A stretch of 64,000 bases of DNA from Vigna angularis (lineage: Eukaryota; Streptophyta; Magnoliopsida; Fabales; Fabaceae): positions 24,759,444 to 24,823,443 of the forward strand of contig NC_068979.1 in NCBI RefSeq assembly GCF_016808095.1, given 5' to 3'. The notes beneath the pieces are model-generated. The model worked only from the letters and a program-made list of their open reading frames with translations, did not search any database and was not told the DNA's origin. Each line of letters begins with the position of its first letter. The stretch's first letter is position 1. The position numbers were made by a program, and so were the translations under genes. This document shows, in pieces, positions 11,363-23,363 of the stretch.

Positions 11363-13806
11363 CTCAACATCATTCTTCTCGCAAAAAGTCATGTCTTGGA
11401 ACTAGAATGCTCCCGACTTGTAGTGAAAGATGGCGCTTAGCGTTACCCTACTACCGCTTAGAACCAAAGTATTCACATTTTACGATGCTCAATGGTACGA
11501 ATTGGTGCTCAATGATCTGGAACTAAAATACTTCCAAACTTGCATAATAAACCAATGCTCAATACCACTCTACCACCACTCAGCGTTGTATCAGAAAATA
11601 GCAAATGAAAACTCTATGATTTGAGAAATTTGAACCTCTCAACTTATCAAACTAATATTCTCTTCTCAGTACTTTGGTCAAAAACAAATTTTAATGTTAG
11701 GACACATACAAATTGGCTCAATTGATCAGATCTTAATTTCTCCAATCAACACAACTCAACCAAGACAATTCAACCATACAAACATCCAATTGATAACAAA
11801 AAAAGGTTAAAACTCAACTTACATGAACATAGAAACTGATCAGTCCAAATTGTAGAGTTTGTTGCAAGGATGAATCCTAGCATCTTGGTTCTTCAATCAA
11901 AGGAGTAGACAGGAAGAATCCTTAGAAAGAATTCAGAGAACTCTATAAAAGTGGTTTCCAAAAAGATGTTGTGTTTTAAAATAATGAAACTCGTTCATAA
12001 CAAAACTATTTATATTAAAATATTTTAATATTAAAATAATCAAGTCTTACTATTTTTAAACTACTATCACTTCAAAAATATAAATTTTATAAGTCTTTCC
12101 AAATATTATAAAAAATGAATTAAAATATGATATAAAGAATGAAAATTTTGTAACTATTTACCAATATAAATTATTTTATTATTTTACCTTTTAGATTTAT
12201 ATTTTTTAAATTTAAATTTACTACCTAAGATAAAAAAATTTACCTATAATCAAATTATAAAAATTATTTATTTATATTTTATTTTTGTAATAATTTTGAT
12301 AAAAATTATTGTTTAGATGCACGTGTTTCCACCAGTATTACTTATATTCTAATTACACATGAAAATTTGGCTGTTTGCCTTCTACAGTTTAAGCAAGATT
12401 GTAACTATATGCCACGAGTAGCCTCAACAAATCAAAAGATCATAATCATTACTTTCACGATCTCACGTTATATGCACCAAAACCAATTGAAAAACCCTAA
12501 CCCCATTTTTTCTAAGAAAGTTTGAAATTGGAAATGAGCAATTGTAACAGAAAGAAGAAGGATGGGAAATCTCTTTCTTTGCAGGCCACAGGTATGTCTC
12601 AGAATTAAAGCACTAGAGTAGGAGTCAAGGATTTTATGGACCCATTACACCTTTCATTGAGAAAAACATTGCAACTAAATGAGTTGTGATTTAGGTCTTA
12701 TCTATCATTAGGAATGCCATTTTCCAACTTTTCCATTTCAACCAATACTTTACCAATGTTCACTTCTTCTAACACACTTAATATATGCCTTTATTTGTAC
12801 TACTATCACTAGGATATATAACCTTTTATACCCTCATTAATTCAAATTTATCAAAAATCATAACATTTTCATATGAAATTTTGTATTTTTTTAATAAACC
12901 TTAATTAATAAAAAATGAATTAGAATGTGTTAAAAGAGCATGTTCTTATAGGTTTGCCTATTCAATTTATATGGTCAAACATAATATGTGTAATTATCTC
13001 AAAACTTCTTAACTCTCTAAGTTCTCCGTTGACTTTTCTAGCTTTCTATTAGGTGAGAAATGAATACAAAAAGTTGTATAATATTATTTTAGGATTGTAT
13101 TCAGTTAAGATTTCTAAAGAATTTTTTTTATATATAAATTTTAAAAGATTTTGTATGTAATAAATTTTTCAAAATTATTTTAACATACGTCTGTTATTAG
13201 GATTGTGTAATTTCAAGTTTAAAAAATTTATAAAATATAAAATTATAACGTAAGGAAAGATTTTGTAGATTTATAATAATTTAAAGAACACGTGTACTTA
13301 AAAAAAGATGTATATACTCTTCCATTGTAAAATAAATTTTTATCTCGTAACCTACTGTCTAAATTTCTGTGAATTAAATGAAAAAGTGTCCATAATATAC
13401 ACACATTTGATACTTGATAGTTGTTGAAAATAGTAAACAATTTTATTATTTGTTAAATATTATTTTTAAGTAAATAAAATATTAAACATTTAATGAAAGA
13501 AAATAAAATGTTTATTAGAAGATACTATTCCATAATGCACTATCTCCGTTCAAATTAAATTTGAACTAGGAATTAAAAAGTTCTAAAATGCCTATATCAC
13601 CGTAAATATGTGACAAATAATAAATAAATGACATTTAAATTAAAAATATATAATACTAATACCACTTATACGACATTCCTTTACATAACTTATAATAACC
13701 TTCATGCTTTTATCATTTTGTTCATTTATAAACAAAAGACTGATTCACTAATAAATTACCATAATAACAAAATAATAAAAGTGGTTAAAATAATTTTTTT
13801 AACTTT
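11363..13806. other. AT-rich spacer with a possible isolated first exon
   Basis: No intact gene is visible. At 11400-11620 there are low-complexity repeats of a gcgcttagcgttacc/tgctcaatg type. Around 12534-12592 a short frame opens with ATG (MSNCNRKKKDGKSLSLQATG) and runs into ccacaggtatgtct, a good splice-donor context, after a gcaccaaaaccaattg/accctaacc-rich leader. It could be the first exon of a lost gene or chance. The rest (12000-13800) is AT-rich with nothing recognisable. Confidence 0.35.
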
Positions 13807-14384
13807 TTATTTGTCAGACCTCATTAAAAACGCACCCAAAACCACCCTGAGCGGATGTCAGGTGTCAAGCGAAGGAAATTTGGAAATCAGAAAGTGGGAA
13901 ACAGGTGTGGGCAGCGAAGTGGTTGTTCGTCATTGACGGTGGTAGCAAAGCTTAGTTTTTCAAAACTCACGCTACTCTCTGCATGCAACCTCTCTTCCAA
14001 ACTCTGAAACTTCATTTTTCTCCTCCTTCTCTCTAAAAGCTTTTCCTTCTCTCTATAAAACACTCACTTTCTCTTCTCCAATCATCACTCAGGCACCGTT
14101 GGAGCACTCCCGGCATCAAGAGCTTCCAGTTGAACCGATCAGTTTTTGGTTTTGAAACTGGTAAGTCACTTTCTCTTTAGAACGCTCGTTCTTATTACAC
14201 ATGCGAACCCAGATTCTTCGTTGCATGAATAGGTCACTTTGTTCTGAGTATTTATGTTTTTCCTGTTTGGTTTAGTTTGTAAGGGGTGATCGTCGAACTC
14301 TAAGATTTCAGTAATGAGGAGATATATTTCTGCATTGTTGGACGTTCGGTCACGCTTAGAGGTAAGAGAAGCTTATATAATTTA

Positions 14385-15811
14385 GGTTTAATCCTTTCAA
14401 ACATCCCTATTTTTGTAGCATCGTCTCAAGTAGGTCCTCGTATTGTAAATGTTCTCGATTAGGTCCCTTATTGTGAAAAATTGAATCAATTAAGGCTTCG
14501 CCATTAGTTTCATACTAACACCGTTAAAGGGGGTGACACGTGTCAGTTCGTGATTTTTTTGAATTTTTGAATTATATTTTTATTATTTTTATTTTTATTT
14601 TTTATTTTTTTAAAAGTAAAATTTAAAAATACCACGTGTCAAACGGATAGTGTGCCACGTGGCAATGGCAGTGTGACATGGTACTAACAATGCCACGTGT
14701 CATTGTCAAGCCACATGTCATTGCATTAGTCTCAATTTGGTCCCTGTATTTTTATTATGTCGCAATTTGATCCCTATATTTTTATTTTGTCTCAATTTAG
14801 TCTTAATTTTAAAAATTAAACAATTTTTCCCTCCTCAAATTCAAACAAAGTTTAAATTGTATATAAATCTTAACAAATATTTTTATGAAAATTGATATTT
14901 TTAATAAATATTTTTAACAATATTAAGTTTAATTATATTTATATTTACTTAATCATATAAATGTTAATTATGTTATTTAAATATACCTATAAGGGTTTAA
15001 TAAAACAGTTACATAACATGTTGGTGTGAATTTTTCAAACGAGTTAGCTCATTGAACAAATTATTAATGTGAAATTTTACTTTTTTTTCAATAAAAAATT
15101 GGAGAAAGTTTTGTGACAACGGTAGTTAAAGGTAGTTTCTTCTTTCATGATTTTCCATGGAAACTTTCACTACAAAACATCACACCAGCATGTTATGTCA
15201 CTTTTTTTTAAACCCTTATAGATATATTTAAATAACATAATTAACATTTATATGATTAAGTAAATATAAATATAATTAAACTTAATCTTAATCTTGTTAA
15301 AAATATTTATTAAAAATATCAATTTTCATAAAAATATTTGTTAAGATTTATATACAATTTAAATTTTGTTTGAATTTGAAGAGGGAAAAAATTGTTTAAT
15401 TTTTAAAATTAAGACTAAATTGAGACAAAATAAAAATATAGGGATCAAATTGCGACATAATAAAAATACAGGGACCAAATTGAGACTAATGCAATGACAC
15501 GTGGCACTGTCAGTGCCATGTCACACTGTCATTGCCACGTGGCACACTATCCGTTTGACACGTGGCATTTTTTAAATTTTACTTTTAAAAAAATAAAAAA
15601 TAAAATAAAAATAATAAAAATATAATTAAAAAATTCAAAAAAATCACGAACTGACACGTGTCACCCCTTTAACGGTGTTAGTATGAAACTAACGGCGAGG
15701 CCTTAATTGATTCAATTTTTCACAATAAGGGACCTAATCGAGAACATTTACAATACGAGGACCTACTTGAGACGATGCTACAAAAATAGGGATGTTTGAA
15801 AGGATTAAACC
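14385..15811. mobile_element. Foldback (Mutator-like) element, 1427 bp, with eight G-box cores
   Basis: The ends are GGTTTAATCC and GGATTAAACC. The 9-bp direct repeat tataattta lies directly outside both (14376-14384 and 15812-15820). The arms are inverted copies of each other for roughly 640 bp, leaving a central loop near 15030-15170. The 9-bp target duplication points to Mutator-like transposition. No coding capacity is seen. CACGTG occurs at 14537, 14633, 14656, 14694, 15498, 15536, 15559 and 15655, mirrored between the arms. Confidence 0.9.
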
Positions 15812-16406
15812 TATAATTTAATTCTATGTTTGTTTTTACATTCGTTGCTAATGAATGCATGTTTGTTGAGTGGCTGAATGTATATGAAGTATGATTGTTG
15901 ATATGTTTTGACTATATGAAGTATGATTATTTACTATGATATGGATGTTTGAGTTTATGAAAATCGATGTTTAGAGATGAATTGATATAAAGAATTCTAG
16001 TATGAAATTTCCCTATGAAAGTGTACATTCGTTACTGAACGGTCCTTGACCGTTCGGTTTTTCTAGTGAACTTGGTTGGAATTGGGTTCTTTCATTTAGG
16101 AAGAATCCTAGTTAAGGACGAATGTCTTTGCTTTGTAATACTGTGCATGAGCGTTCGGCCAAGCGTAGTTGTTCCTTGGTATTCGGTTATAAACTTAAGT
16201 ATATCTATATGTATTTGTAGATTTTCGTTTGTTCTTAAACACTACTCAAAATGGTATCTTATTATATTTATCAAGCCTTTCTCCTATAAGTTTAGTAGTG
16301 CTCGGTCTTACATCAAGCGCTCGTACTAAGTAGTGCTCGGTCTTCCACCAATCGCTCGTGCTGAGTAAGTGCTCAGTCTTATACCAGGTACTCATTGTCC
16401 TTTCTG

Positions 16407-16408
<2 letters not shown>

Positions 16409-16495
<87 letters not shown>
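16409..16495. repeat. (AT)n microsatellite
   Basis: This is a pure AT dinucleotide run of about 87 bp inside solo LTR copy A. The tyrosine/isoleucine peptide it can encode is not a gene. Confidence 0.95.
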
Positions 16496-16497
<2 letters not shown>

Positions 16498-17833
16498 AAC
16501 GTTCGTTCAAACTCAATAGGGTTCGCCTTTTCGGTGCTCGGTCTTCGACTGACATTCTGATTATTCTTGATGTTTAACTCATTCAAAAGCTAAGTATATT
16601 TATTGACGTTCGATTTATTCACCTGATTCAATTCTTTACCCGTATTTGAGGTTTTCACAGTGTCTGTCTTAAATTGGTTTCAGCCTAGAGTCTTAGTATT
16701 CGGCCTAGGCCTATTAGCGTTCGGTCTAACTCGGGAGTTAGTTAATTCAATTGGCTCACCTAGTAAATAAACGTTTGATTCCTAATCGTTCTTGAGAACT
16801 ATTATGTTAATCACTCCCTTTCTTAAAACCAATGATTCCATCTCTCGATTTTGATCCGTTTGGAACTGGAGACCTTTGGTCTCACTCCAAGTGTTCGGTC
16901 TGGTTCAGGGTTGATGTTTAACGTTCGGTATTTGGTATCCTTAGTGATCTTTGTGCGAAGGGTTTAATTGAGATTATTAATAATGAAAGATGAATAGAAT
17001 ATGATATGGATGAAATGTTTTGGAATATGGACGAGCGTTCCGGGGAGGAATAACTCATGAATGTATATTGGAATTTGTAAAGTATGAATGTGGGCATGCT
17101 AAGCTGGCGGTTCATCCTGATGTTCCGTGATTACTCGTCCTCACGTAGAGGAGGATAAGTCATGGTGGGAACGGCAGGAGGTCCTAGTCCTTATGGTTAA
17201 TTTGGACAGATAGGACTAACCTCGGGTGGCAGTTGTTGAGGGTATCTTAGTTACTACATCACCCGGGTGCACGAACGTCGAAACTACACAAAATTCATAC
17301 AGTCCGGATAGTCAGTCTAGTATTAGGCTTTGCATGAACGAGTGATGAATTATCTTGTTTGGTTGATTGTGTGAAATATATGTTTATACATGAATTGAAT
17401 TACATAAGTTTACCCTATGTTTCCTGTCTTGTCTGTTTTGTATGTTCGGTTGTCTTTCCGTTGTAATGATCATCCATGTGAATGTGAGCAGAAGGAGACG
17501 AGCTCCTGAAAAAACGCTGGAAGAAGAAAATTTAGTTGAGGTAGAAATTAAGACCGAACAGTAGAACCGTTCGGTCAGTATTATTAGTTTAGTTTTAAGA
17601 TGAACGTTCGATCATCTTTTCCATCTTATTTTGTAGGATCGTTCGGTATAGCCTTTTGTAAACCGTTCGGTCGGGTTTGCTTATGTTGTTCGGTTTTAGT
17701 TTTCTTGTTTCTCTGTAAGGCTGTTCGACCACAAGCATACGTTCTTTATTTTGTAAGACTGATCTGTAATATTAATCGATGTGATTATTTTATTATATAG
17801 TTTTTACACTGTATTTTGGGATGTTACATTATT

Positions 17834-18470
17834 CAAAAGGGTTATTATTAGAAGGATAGGAAATGATTTTGTTTATTTTTAATTTTATAAAATTTACTAT
17901 AAAAGATATTAAATTACCTTTTAAATATTGGTAAATTATCTTTTTAAATATTAATGTCGGTGAAATATGATGTTATTACAATCGGTTTAATAGGATCTAA
18001 CGTAATGTATGAAGTTAACTCTAAAAGAATAAAATAAAAAGTGTGAAATAATATTTAAATGATTTAGTTGCTTGTAGAATTAGATAAATTCTAAGATAAC
18101 ATTAATTATTTTAAATTTTTTTAATAAATTAATATTTGTTTCAATTATGTTAGTTTTGTCAATGTTAATAGAGTTTATTTAACGTTAAATGTTAGAATGA
18201 CAACAAAAAAGTTGAACTTCGTGGTCAGTCTCTTAGTTATAAAAGCCAAGCTAGAACAACATTTTCAACATCGTTAAATTCATAAATTCGACATGTCAAT
18301 CCAACTTCATTAAAAAAATTAAAACTTAAACTGTGCATTTTATATTAACATAGTTCGACAGTCCTGTCAAGGTCCGATATAGCTCGGTCGAAATCTAATA
18401 TAGTTCGAGCAAGATCTGAAATAGCCTAGAAGGAAGCCTTTTTTAGTCTAGTTATTACATTCACTCCTCC
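17834..18470. other. Spacer, probably 5' part of a decayed CACTA element
   Basis: No gene is visible. Near 18355-18425 there are short repeats of the form agttcgagcaagatctga / agctcggtcgaaatct. The downstream transposase frame suggests this is the degraded 5' portion of a CACTA element, but no CACTA terminus was found. Confidence 0.35.
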
Positions 18471-19683
18471 CTCTGACCCTACTTCTAGACCTTCTTCATC
18501 TTCTATATTGACTTTTGAGACCGCCACAACATCTGTTGATATAGATTCATCTGGTGATGCTATTGACCCGCCTCTCCATGATCGACCATGGATCGAGCCT
18601 TTTGGTCGAGGGTAACACTTTAATCCTTTTTTAATTTTTTTGATGTTTTAAGTTTGCCTTTTGTTCCATCTAGGGTTGCTTCCCAGGCCATCACTCAATC
18701 AATTAAGCAACAATATTTAAGTCCATGACCTACTTAGGGAGCAATACCTACAGTCGACAAAGAATCATTCTGGCAGTGTTTTAAGGTGAACAACTCATTA
18801 AACTAATTGTCATTCTTATTTTAGTATGTTCATTATTCAATATTTCTTTTGTTTATTGTAACAGATGAAGGTGCAATGGAGACTTGAACATGAAACTCAA
18901 ATACAAAGAAATTTCCATAGTAAAGCATCTCATCGGCTGTCAGAGATGTTTAGGGATGCCCACAATGTAGGGGAGCGACCTTACTGGCTGGGCGAGCACA
19001 TTTGGAACTCTTTACTCACTCATTAGAATTCAGTAGAGTTTCGCAATAAGTGTGTTACAACCTAGAAGAACAGAGCTCTGAAAAGGGTTGCACCTTGCAT
19101 ACCGGTGGGTCGATCACGATTCATGAGCATGTCATTCGTATGGTAAACCTTCGTTACTTTTATGTTTCTTTCATATATAACGTATGTATTTTCTATTTCA
19201 TATACACTTCTAATTCTAAATTATGTTACAAGCACAAGCTCTAGGACAGGTAGTCCATGTTGATGAGGTCTTTGCCCAGACTCATGTTCGGAAGGGAACT
19301 ACTGAATTCGTTGATGAAAGGTCTTGGAAGATTCATATAAGAAAATAACACTGCTACTACTTGTAATTTTTATTTATGTTACTGTATCATTCCCTAGCTT
19401 TTAATGTTTGAACAAGAAGAATTTTCTACGACAATTTCACACGTTAGATCCGAACATGGGTCAACTCCTACACCAGATGGTGTGAGTAATGAAGAAGACA
19501 ACGACATCCATAGGACACAGTGCTGGGAAGAAAAAGTGACAAGTGTACGGTGCAATACAACTTGCTACAAACTACACAACAACAAGAGGAGGTACTCTGA
19601 AGCACCAACCTTCTTCTTCAACCACCACTATTGACGAGGCCGTCGAGCGCCTGGCATAGCTACTACAACAACGTGACAAAAAA
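18471..19683 (+). pseudogene. CACTA (En/Spm) transposase-like pseudogene, 5' part
   Basis: Several exon-like blocks read as the plant En/Spm transposase-like family (Transposase_24 type). They are 18541-18612 (DRPWIEPFGRG, then a GT donor), 18671-18785 (TVDKESFWQCFK), 18864-19142 (RLSEMFRDAHNVGERPYW, SEKGCTLHTGGSITIHEHVI), 19225-19345 (VDEVFAQTHVRKGTTEFVDE) and 19404-19683 (RSEHGSTPTPDGVSNEED, then TIDEAVERLA and LLQQRDKK). In-frame stops (for example where W is expected after SLLTH) and frameshifts show it is dead. The frame is cut at 19683 by a 14.5-kb retrotransposon and continues at 34221. Confidence 0.75.
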
Positions 19684-19984
19684 TGATAGCGTCCTCCTCG
19701 AGCTAGGTTGGGCCAAAGCACGAAGATGAAGCTATGGAGGTGGAATTTGTGCGGAAGCGATGGATATGGTGGTGGGCTCACAATTTTGGTGAGGTTTTTG
19801 GTGAGTATTTGTGGTAGGATGGAGGTGTTTGATGGATCTCCGGAGAGGTTGAGCCAACTCTAGAGAAGGGTGGTTAGAGGGACCTCATGGGATGCTCTAG
19901 CCTTGACTTGAGACAAGATATGTTTGCACACATTTTGGCATAATAACATTCAAATTCATCAAGTGATTTTTCAAGGAAGGAGAC
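19684..19984 (-). repeat. CRM-like 3' LTR, distal segment
   Basis: This segment matches 33324-33625 of the 5' LTR almost base for base; the one substitution noticed is T for A near 19971. It is cut at 19984 by the inner element, whose gagac target copy is 19980-19984. The LTR resumes at 26433. Confidence 0.92.
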
Positions 19985-20318
19985 TGATACGACTATCGCG
20001 GTCATACAAATTTGAAGTGCACGAAATTATGCAGTATAACTAGGATGTGACTCCTAGGTCGTCTCTCAAGGACCAATTTATGTGGTTCAGTCTTAGATTT
20101 AACACAAAGTGGGGGGGTTTGTGGATTTTATCCAGGAATTTCCCTACAATTAATAATGCAAATATTAAGCTTAGAAAATTCAAATTAATCAAAATAAGAA
20201 TTTCTAGTCAATTTAAGCACAATTAGTAAAACTAGGAAATACCGGACATTTAAGCACAATTCCCGGATTAAATTCGGTACAATAAACTAAGTGAAATGTA
20301 GAAAATATTGATTCATCA
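19985..20318 (-). repeat. 3' LTR of inner TR-GAG element
   Basis: On the minus strand it reads TGATGAATCAATATT...GATAGTCGTATCA. It is identical to 26094-26427 except for c instead of a in the agtaaaa(c/a)tagg context. It is short for an Athila-type LTR. Confidence 0.93.
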
Positions 20319-21887
20319 AAATAGACCACACTTAGTCTTTTGCACTCCTGGGCAAAATTAAAACACAAATCAAGGAATAGCTCAAAGGACTTCTAGGAAG
20401 GTGACACACACTCAGCACGCAGAAAACAAAGAATCAAGAAAATAAAAAGAATTTACAGAGTTCTCGAGAATTATGGACCGATGAAAGAAGTAGAAATTTT
20501 CCAACACAAAATCAAGAAAAACAGATACTTACAGAAATCTTCCAAGCAATTCAAAGTATGGCAAAAATAATTACTCAGCTCAAGAGGTGATTTAAAAATA
20601 ACATAACCTCACAGATGCACTAATAGTGTTTCTCTCAAGTGTTTAAGGTAAATAATTTCAACTCAATGTACTCAAGAAAACAAACACAAGTAGACTTGGC
20701 AAGCTTCTAATATCAACACTTAAATCATATGCATATTCAGATCAAAAGGTCTTTTATGGGTTGTAATGAGGCCAAGGACAAGGAGGGATAAATTTGGAAA
20801 AGTAGCTAGATCTCAGAAGAATTAGAGGTGCACTAGGGAAAAAAATGTAAACACAGTGAAATCTCACCCAAACCTCTAATTCAATCCTCTTCTTGACTCC
20901 ATTATTCACAAAATTATTTTTCAATTTTTCTCTTTTTCTCATCATTTTTTTTTCCTGTATTCTTTTCTCTTTTTTTTTTATCACACAACAGGATATAAAT
21001 TATCATTTCAAAACATGATGAGGAACCAACTAGCCAATTCATCAGAATTCCCAAGGAGACCACACTTATTCTCGAAATACTTCTATAGCTCCAAACTTTC
21101 CTAAGGTTAAGGTAATCATTTGTTTTTCACTTAGGATCAGTGTATGAGCTTCAACACAAAGAAATATATACAGTATAGGCTCAAAGGGGTTATCAAAGGA
21201 TAATAACAAGGTAGGCTTATTTGGCTAAAGAGGCTCAAGAACAAAAATGCCTTTATCACGTCTGAACATGTATATCAATCAAGTATATCAAAAAGAATCA
21301 AGCCAAGGCATATATGCAAGCATTCAAGATACATATCACACACAAGAAAGAAAATTAAGTGGCTCAAATCTCTCACAGGGTATTCGTCACAATCAAATCA
21401 ACCTCTCAAACGTATAATCATCTTTCCAAGCAAAGAAAAGCAAGGATTACAATCTATAAGTAGTAAGTAAGTGAAGGAAAAATCTACAACTTAGATAATC
21501 CAGAAATCAAAAGAAAAATGTAAAATTTATTGCACTCAAGAACACTAAAACCAACTTAAAACAGAAAAAATTTAACACTCAAAAACAAAAAATTTAACAC
21601 ACAAAATACAAACTAACAGAAACTAACAGAAAAATCAGAATTTCTCCCCAGTAGACCACACTTAAATCACACAATGTCCTCAGTGTGTAACAAACATCAG
21701 ATTATCAATTTCAAAGCAGTCGAATAATATAGACAAGTGCAATAAAAAGTTAGGAAATGGGAAGAAATTTTTCAATAACATCCATCAGTAGATGTTATCA
21801 TTGACATCCATCAGCAGATGTCTAAATCACCTAGCACCCTTCAGAAGATGCTAATAATTTTTAATTAATTAATTTTTTTTTTTTTTT
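20319..21887 (-). other. Spacer between antisense gene and 3' LTR of the TR-GAG element
   Basis: No coding sequence is visible. The region is A-rich on the plus strand. At 21650-21760 there is a copy of the sequence found just after gag (24160-24290), including on the minus strand CTGAGGACATTGTG and TTTAAGTGTGGTCTAC, the Athila-type post-gag/pol motif. At 21778-21855 there are short direct repeats of acatccatcag(c/t)agatgt. Confidence 0.6.
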
Positions 21888-21966
21888 TTGAAAAAGGAGA
21901 CCGGTACTGTGACAACAGTCTCGGTGGCAAAGACCGGAACTGTTGCTACAGTGGAAAGAAATCTGG

Positions 21967-21975
21967 CTATAAAAG
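21967..21975 (+). promoter_or_regulatory. TATA box of the antisense WOX gene
   Basis: The sequence ggctataaaagggtacc is a strong plant TATA box. A CT-rich stretch (22014-22075) typical of plant leaders follows about 45 bp downstream. It faces the homeobox coding sequence, opposite to the direction of gag. Confidence 0.6.
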
Positions 21976-22162
21976 GGTACCTCCTCAGCGTCAGAGCGCC
22001 ATTTCCTGACCTAGCCTCTCTCTCTGCTCTCCTCTCTTCTCTCTTCTCTCTTCTCTCTCTGCTCTCTTCTCGAGCGTCTGGATCTGCGAGGAAGCTCTGT
22101 CACCGTGCCATCTGAAGAGTCCGAGATCAGCGAGGAGCTCCTCTGCCAGCCTACTACTCCAG

Positions 22163-22810
22163 GTAAGTTCTCTGCACCTTGGATCTCTATTTCTTCCTTT
22201 TCTGCTTCTCTGCTGTTATTACCATCCTGCTTTCCTGCTTTCCATTTTTTCTTCTCTGACCTCTTGCCTGCTCTCCCTCTTTTCCATTTTCCCGCTTTCC
22301 TTTATTTTTCTTCTTCTGCCGATCTATCTTCTTTCTTCTCCTTTTCAATTTTTTTTTCATTTTTCTGAAACTTAAAAACACTTAAACGCATAAAACATAA
22401 CTGTCAAAAACGTAAGGGGTATATAGGCTGGAAACCAGACGTTAATCTCCCTTCGATTGAAGGTATTGCAGAGACAATCGGGTAGAACAACGCCACGTAC
22501 CCCACTAAAAAAAAATAAAACACAGAAACTTAATATACAAGAACAATATGGACAAGGACAACTGGACAACTGGACGTAGATCCGTTTAGGACCCTTTTGC
22601 AAGGATCGTGAAACAGATCTGAGACCAAATACAGAAACAATCAAAGATAGACAGGACAAAATAAATCTAAAAGGAAACAAGAACAAATAAAGAAAACACA
22701 GACTAATCTAATATTTTTTTTTTATGCTTTATATTTTTCTGTTTTTTTATTTTTTATGTTTTTGTTTTTTTTATTTTTTTGGTTTTTTTTTTCATTTTTT
22801 TATGTTTTAG
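22163..22810 (+). other. Predicted leader intron of the antisense WOX gene
   Basis: The donor context is ctccag/gtaagttc and the acceptor ttatgttttag, preceded by a long T-rich tract. The intron is inferred from splice-site context only. It lies just upstream of the first ATG (22825). Small alternative exons inside (for example around 22440-22510) cannot be excluded. Confidence 0.45.
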
Positions 22811-22824
22811 AATACTAGAGAGGC

Positions 22825-23363
22825 ATGATGAGTGAGATGGAAATCGAGAGATACACCAGTCAGCGGTGGCGTCCAATAGATGATCAGGTCAAGATGATGA
22901 CCAACATCTTCAACTATGGGGTCACTCATCCAAGCCGAGCGCAAGTCGTCGAGATCACGTCTCGACTAAGGACCTTCGGAGATGCCAGCGAATACAACGT
23001 GCACTGCTGGTTCAACAACCACGGCAATCGGGTCAGGCGCTGGCAAGCGGAGATAGACCCCACTGGCACTCAGTTTTCACAACTGCCGCTGTATATGTAT
23101 GGTAAGACCCTGATCACACCTCAATTTATTGAAATTTTTTTTTTTTTATTATTATTAACACGAAATTTTTTTTTTGTTTGAAAGAATATGGCTGGGTGGT
23201 AATGAGGGCACCGAGGCTGTTGGACCTCTTCCCCATTCCCATCATAATCGATCCAGAAACAGAGATTCCTCCGCCTCCGCTCGTGACTTTTCGTACCAGA
23301 GCTCCCTCAACGGAGCTCTCCCTTAGACCACCACAACTAGCTCGAGAATTCTTTCAATTTTAA
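22825..23363 (+). CDS. WUSCHEL-related homeobox (WOX)-like protein, carried antisense in a retrotransposon
   Basis: The proposed coding exons are 22825-23101 and 23185-23363, giving about 151 residues. An 83-bp intron (ggtaaga donor, gtttgaaag acceptor) joins them in frame. Exon 1 encodes a WOX-type homeodomain at residues 11-75: RWRP, then DQVKMMTNIF, then SRLRTFGD, and the recognition helix CWFNNHGNRVRR with W, F, N and R at the expected sites. Exon 2 encodes LLDLFPIP, close to the WUS-box consensus TLxLFP. An upstream leader intron is likely (donor ccag/gtaagttc at 22163, acceptor at 22810). A poly(A) signal aataaa lies at 23620. WOX proteins are nuclear transcription factors that control stem-cell and organ fate; whether this copy works is unknown. 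It is shorter than most WOX proteins. Homeodomain recognition is firm; expression is inference. Confidence 0.8.

Larger units (their letters stand above)
13812..17828 (+). mobile_element. Solo LTR, ACCGTTCGGT-rich family (copy A), with nested foldback
   Basis: The element starts TGTCAGACC and ends GGGATGTTACA, flanked by ttatt on both sides (13807-13811 and 17829-17833). No gag or pol is present, so it is read as a solo LTR. A TATA box (ctctataaaac, near 14052) is followed by a leader and a splice-donor-like gaaactggtaagt. Many copies of ACCGTTCGGT or parts of it are scattered from 14340 to 17720. A foldback element occupies 14385-15811, and a TA microsatellite 16409-16495. Without the foldback, the LTR is about 2.6 kb, similar to copy B at 46571-48986. 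Confidence 0.8.

Noticed and set aside
16392..16586. ORF of repeated Tyr-Ile residues on the minus strand
   Set aside because: It is only the translation of an AT dinucleotide microsatellite. The same applies to frames at 38947-39178 and 59975-60211.
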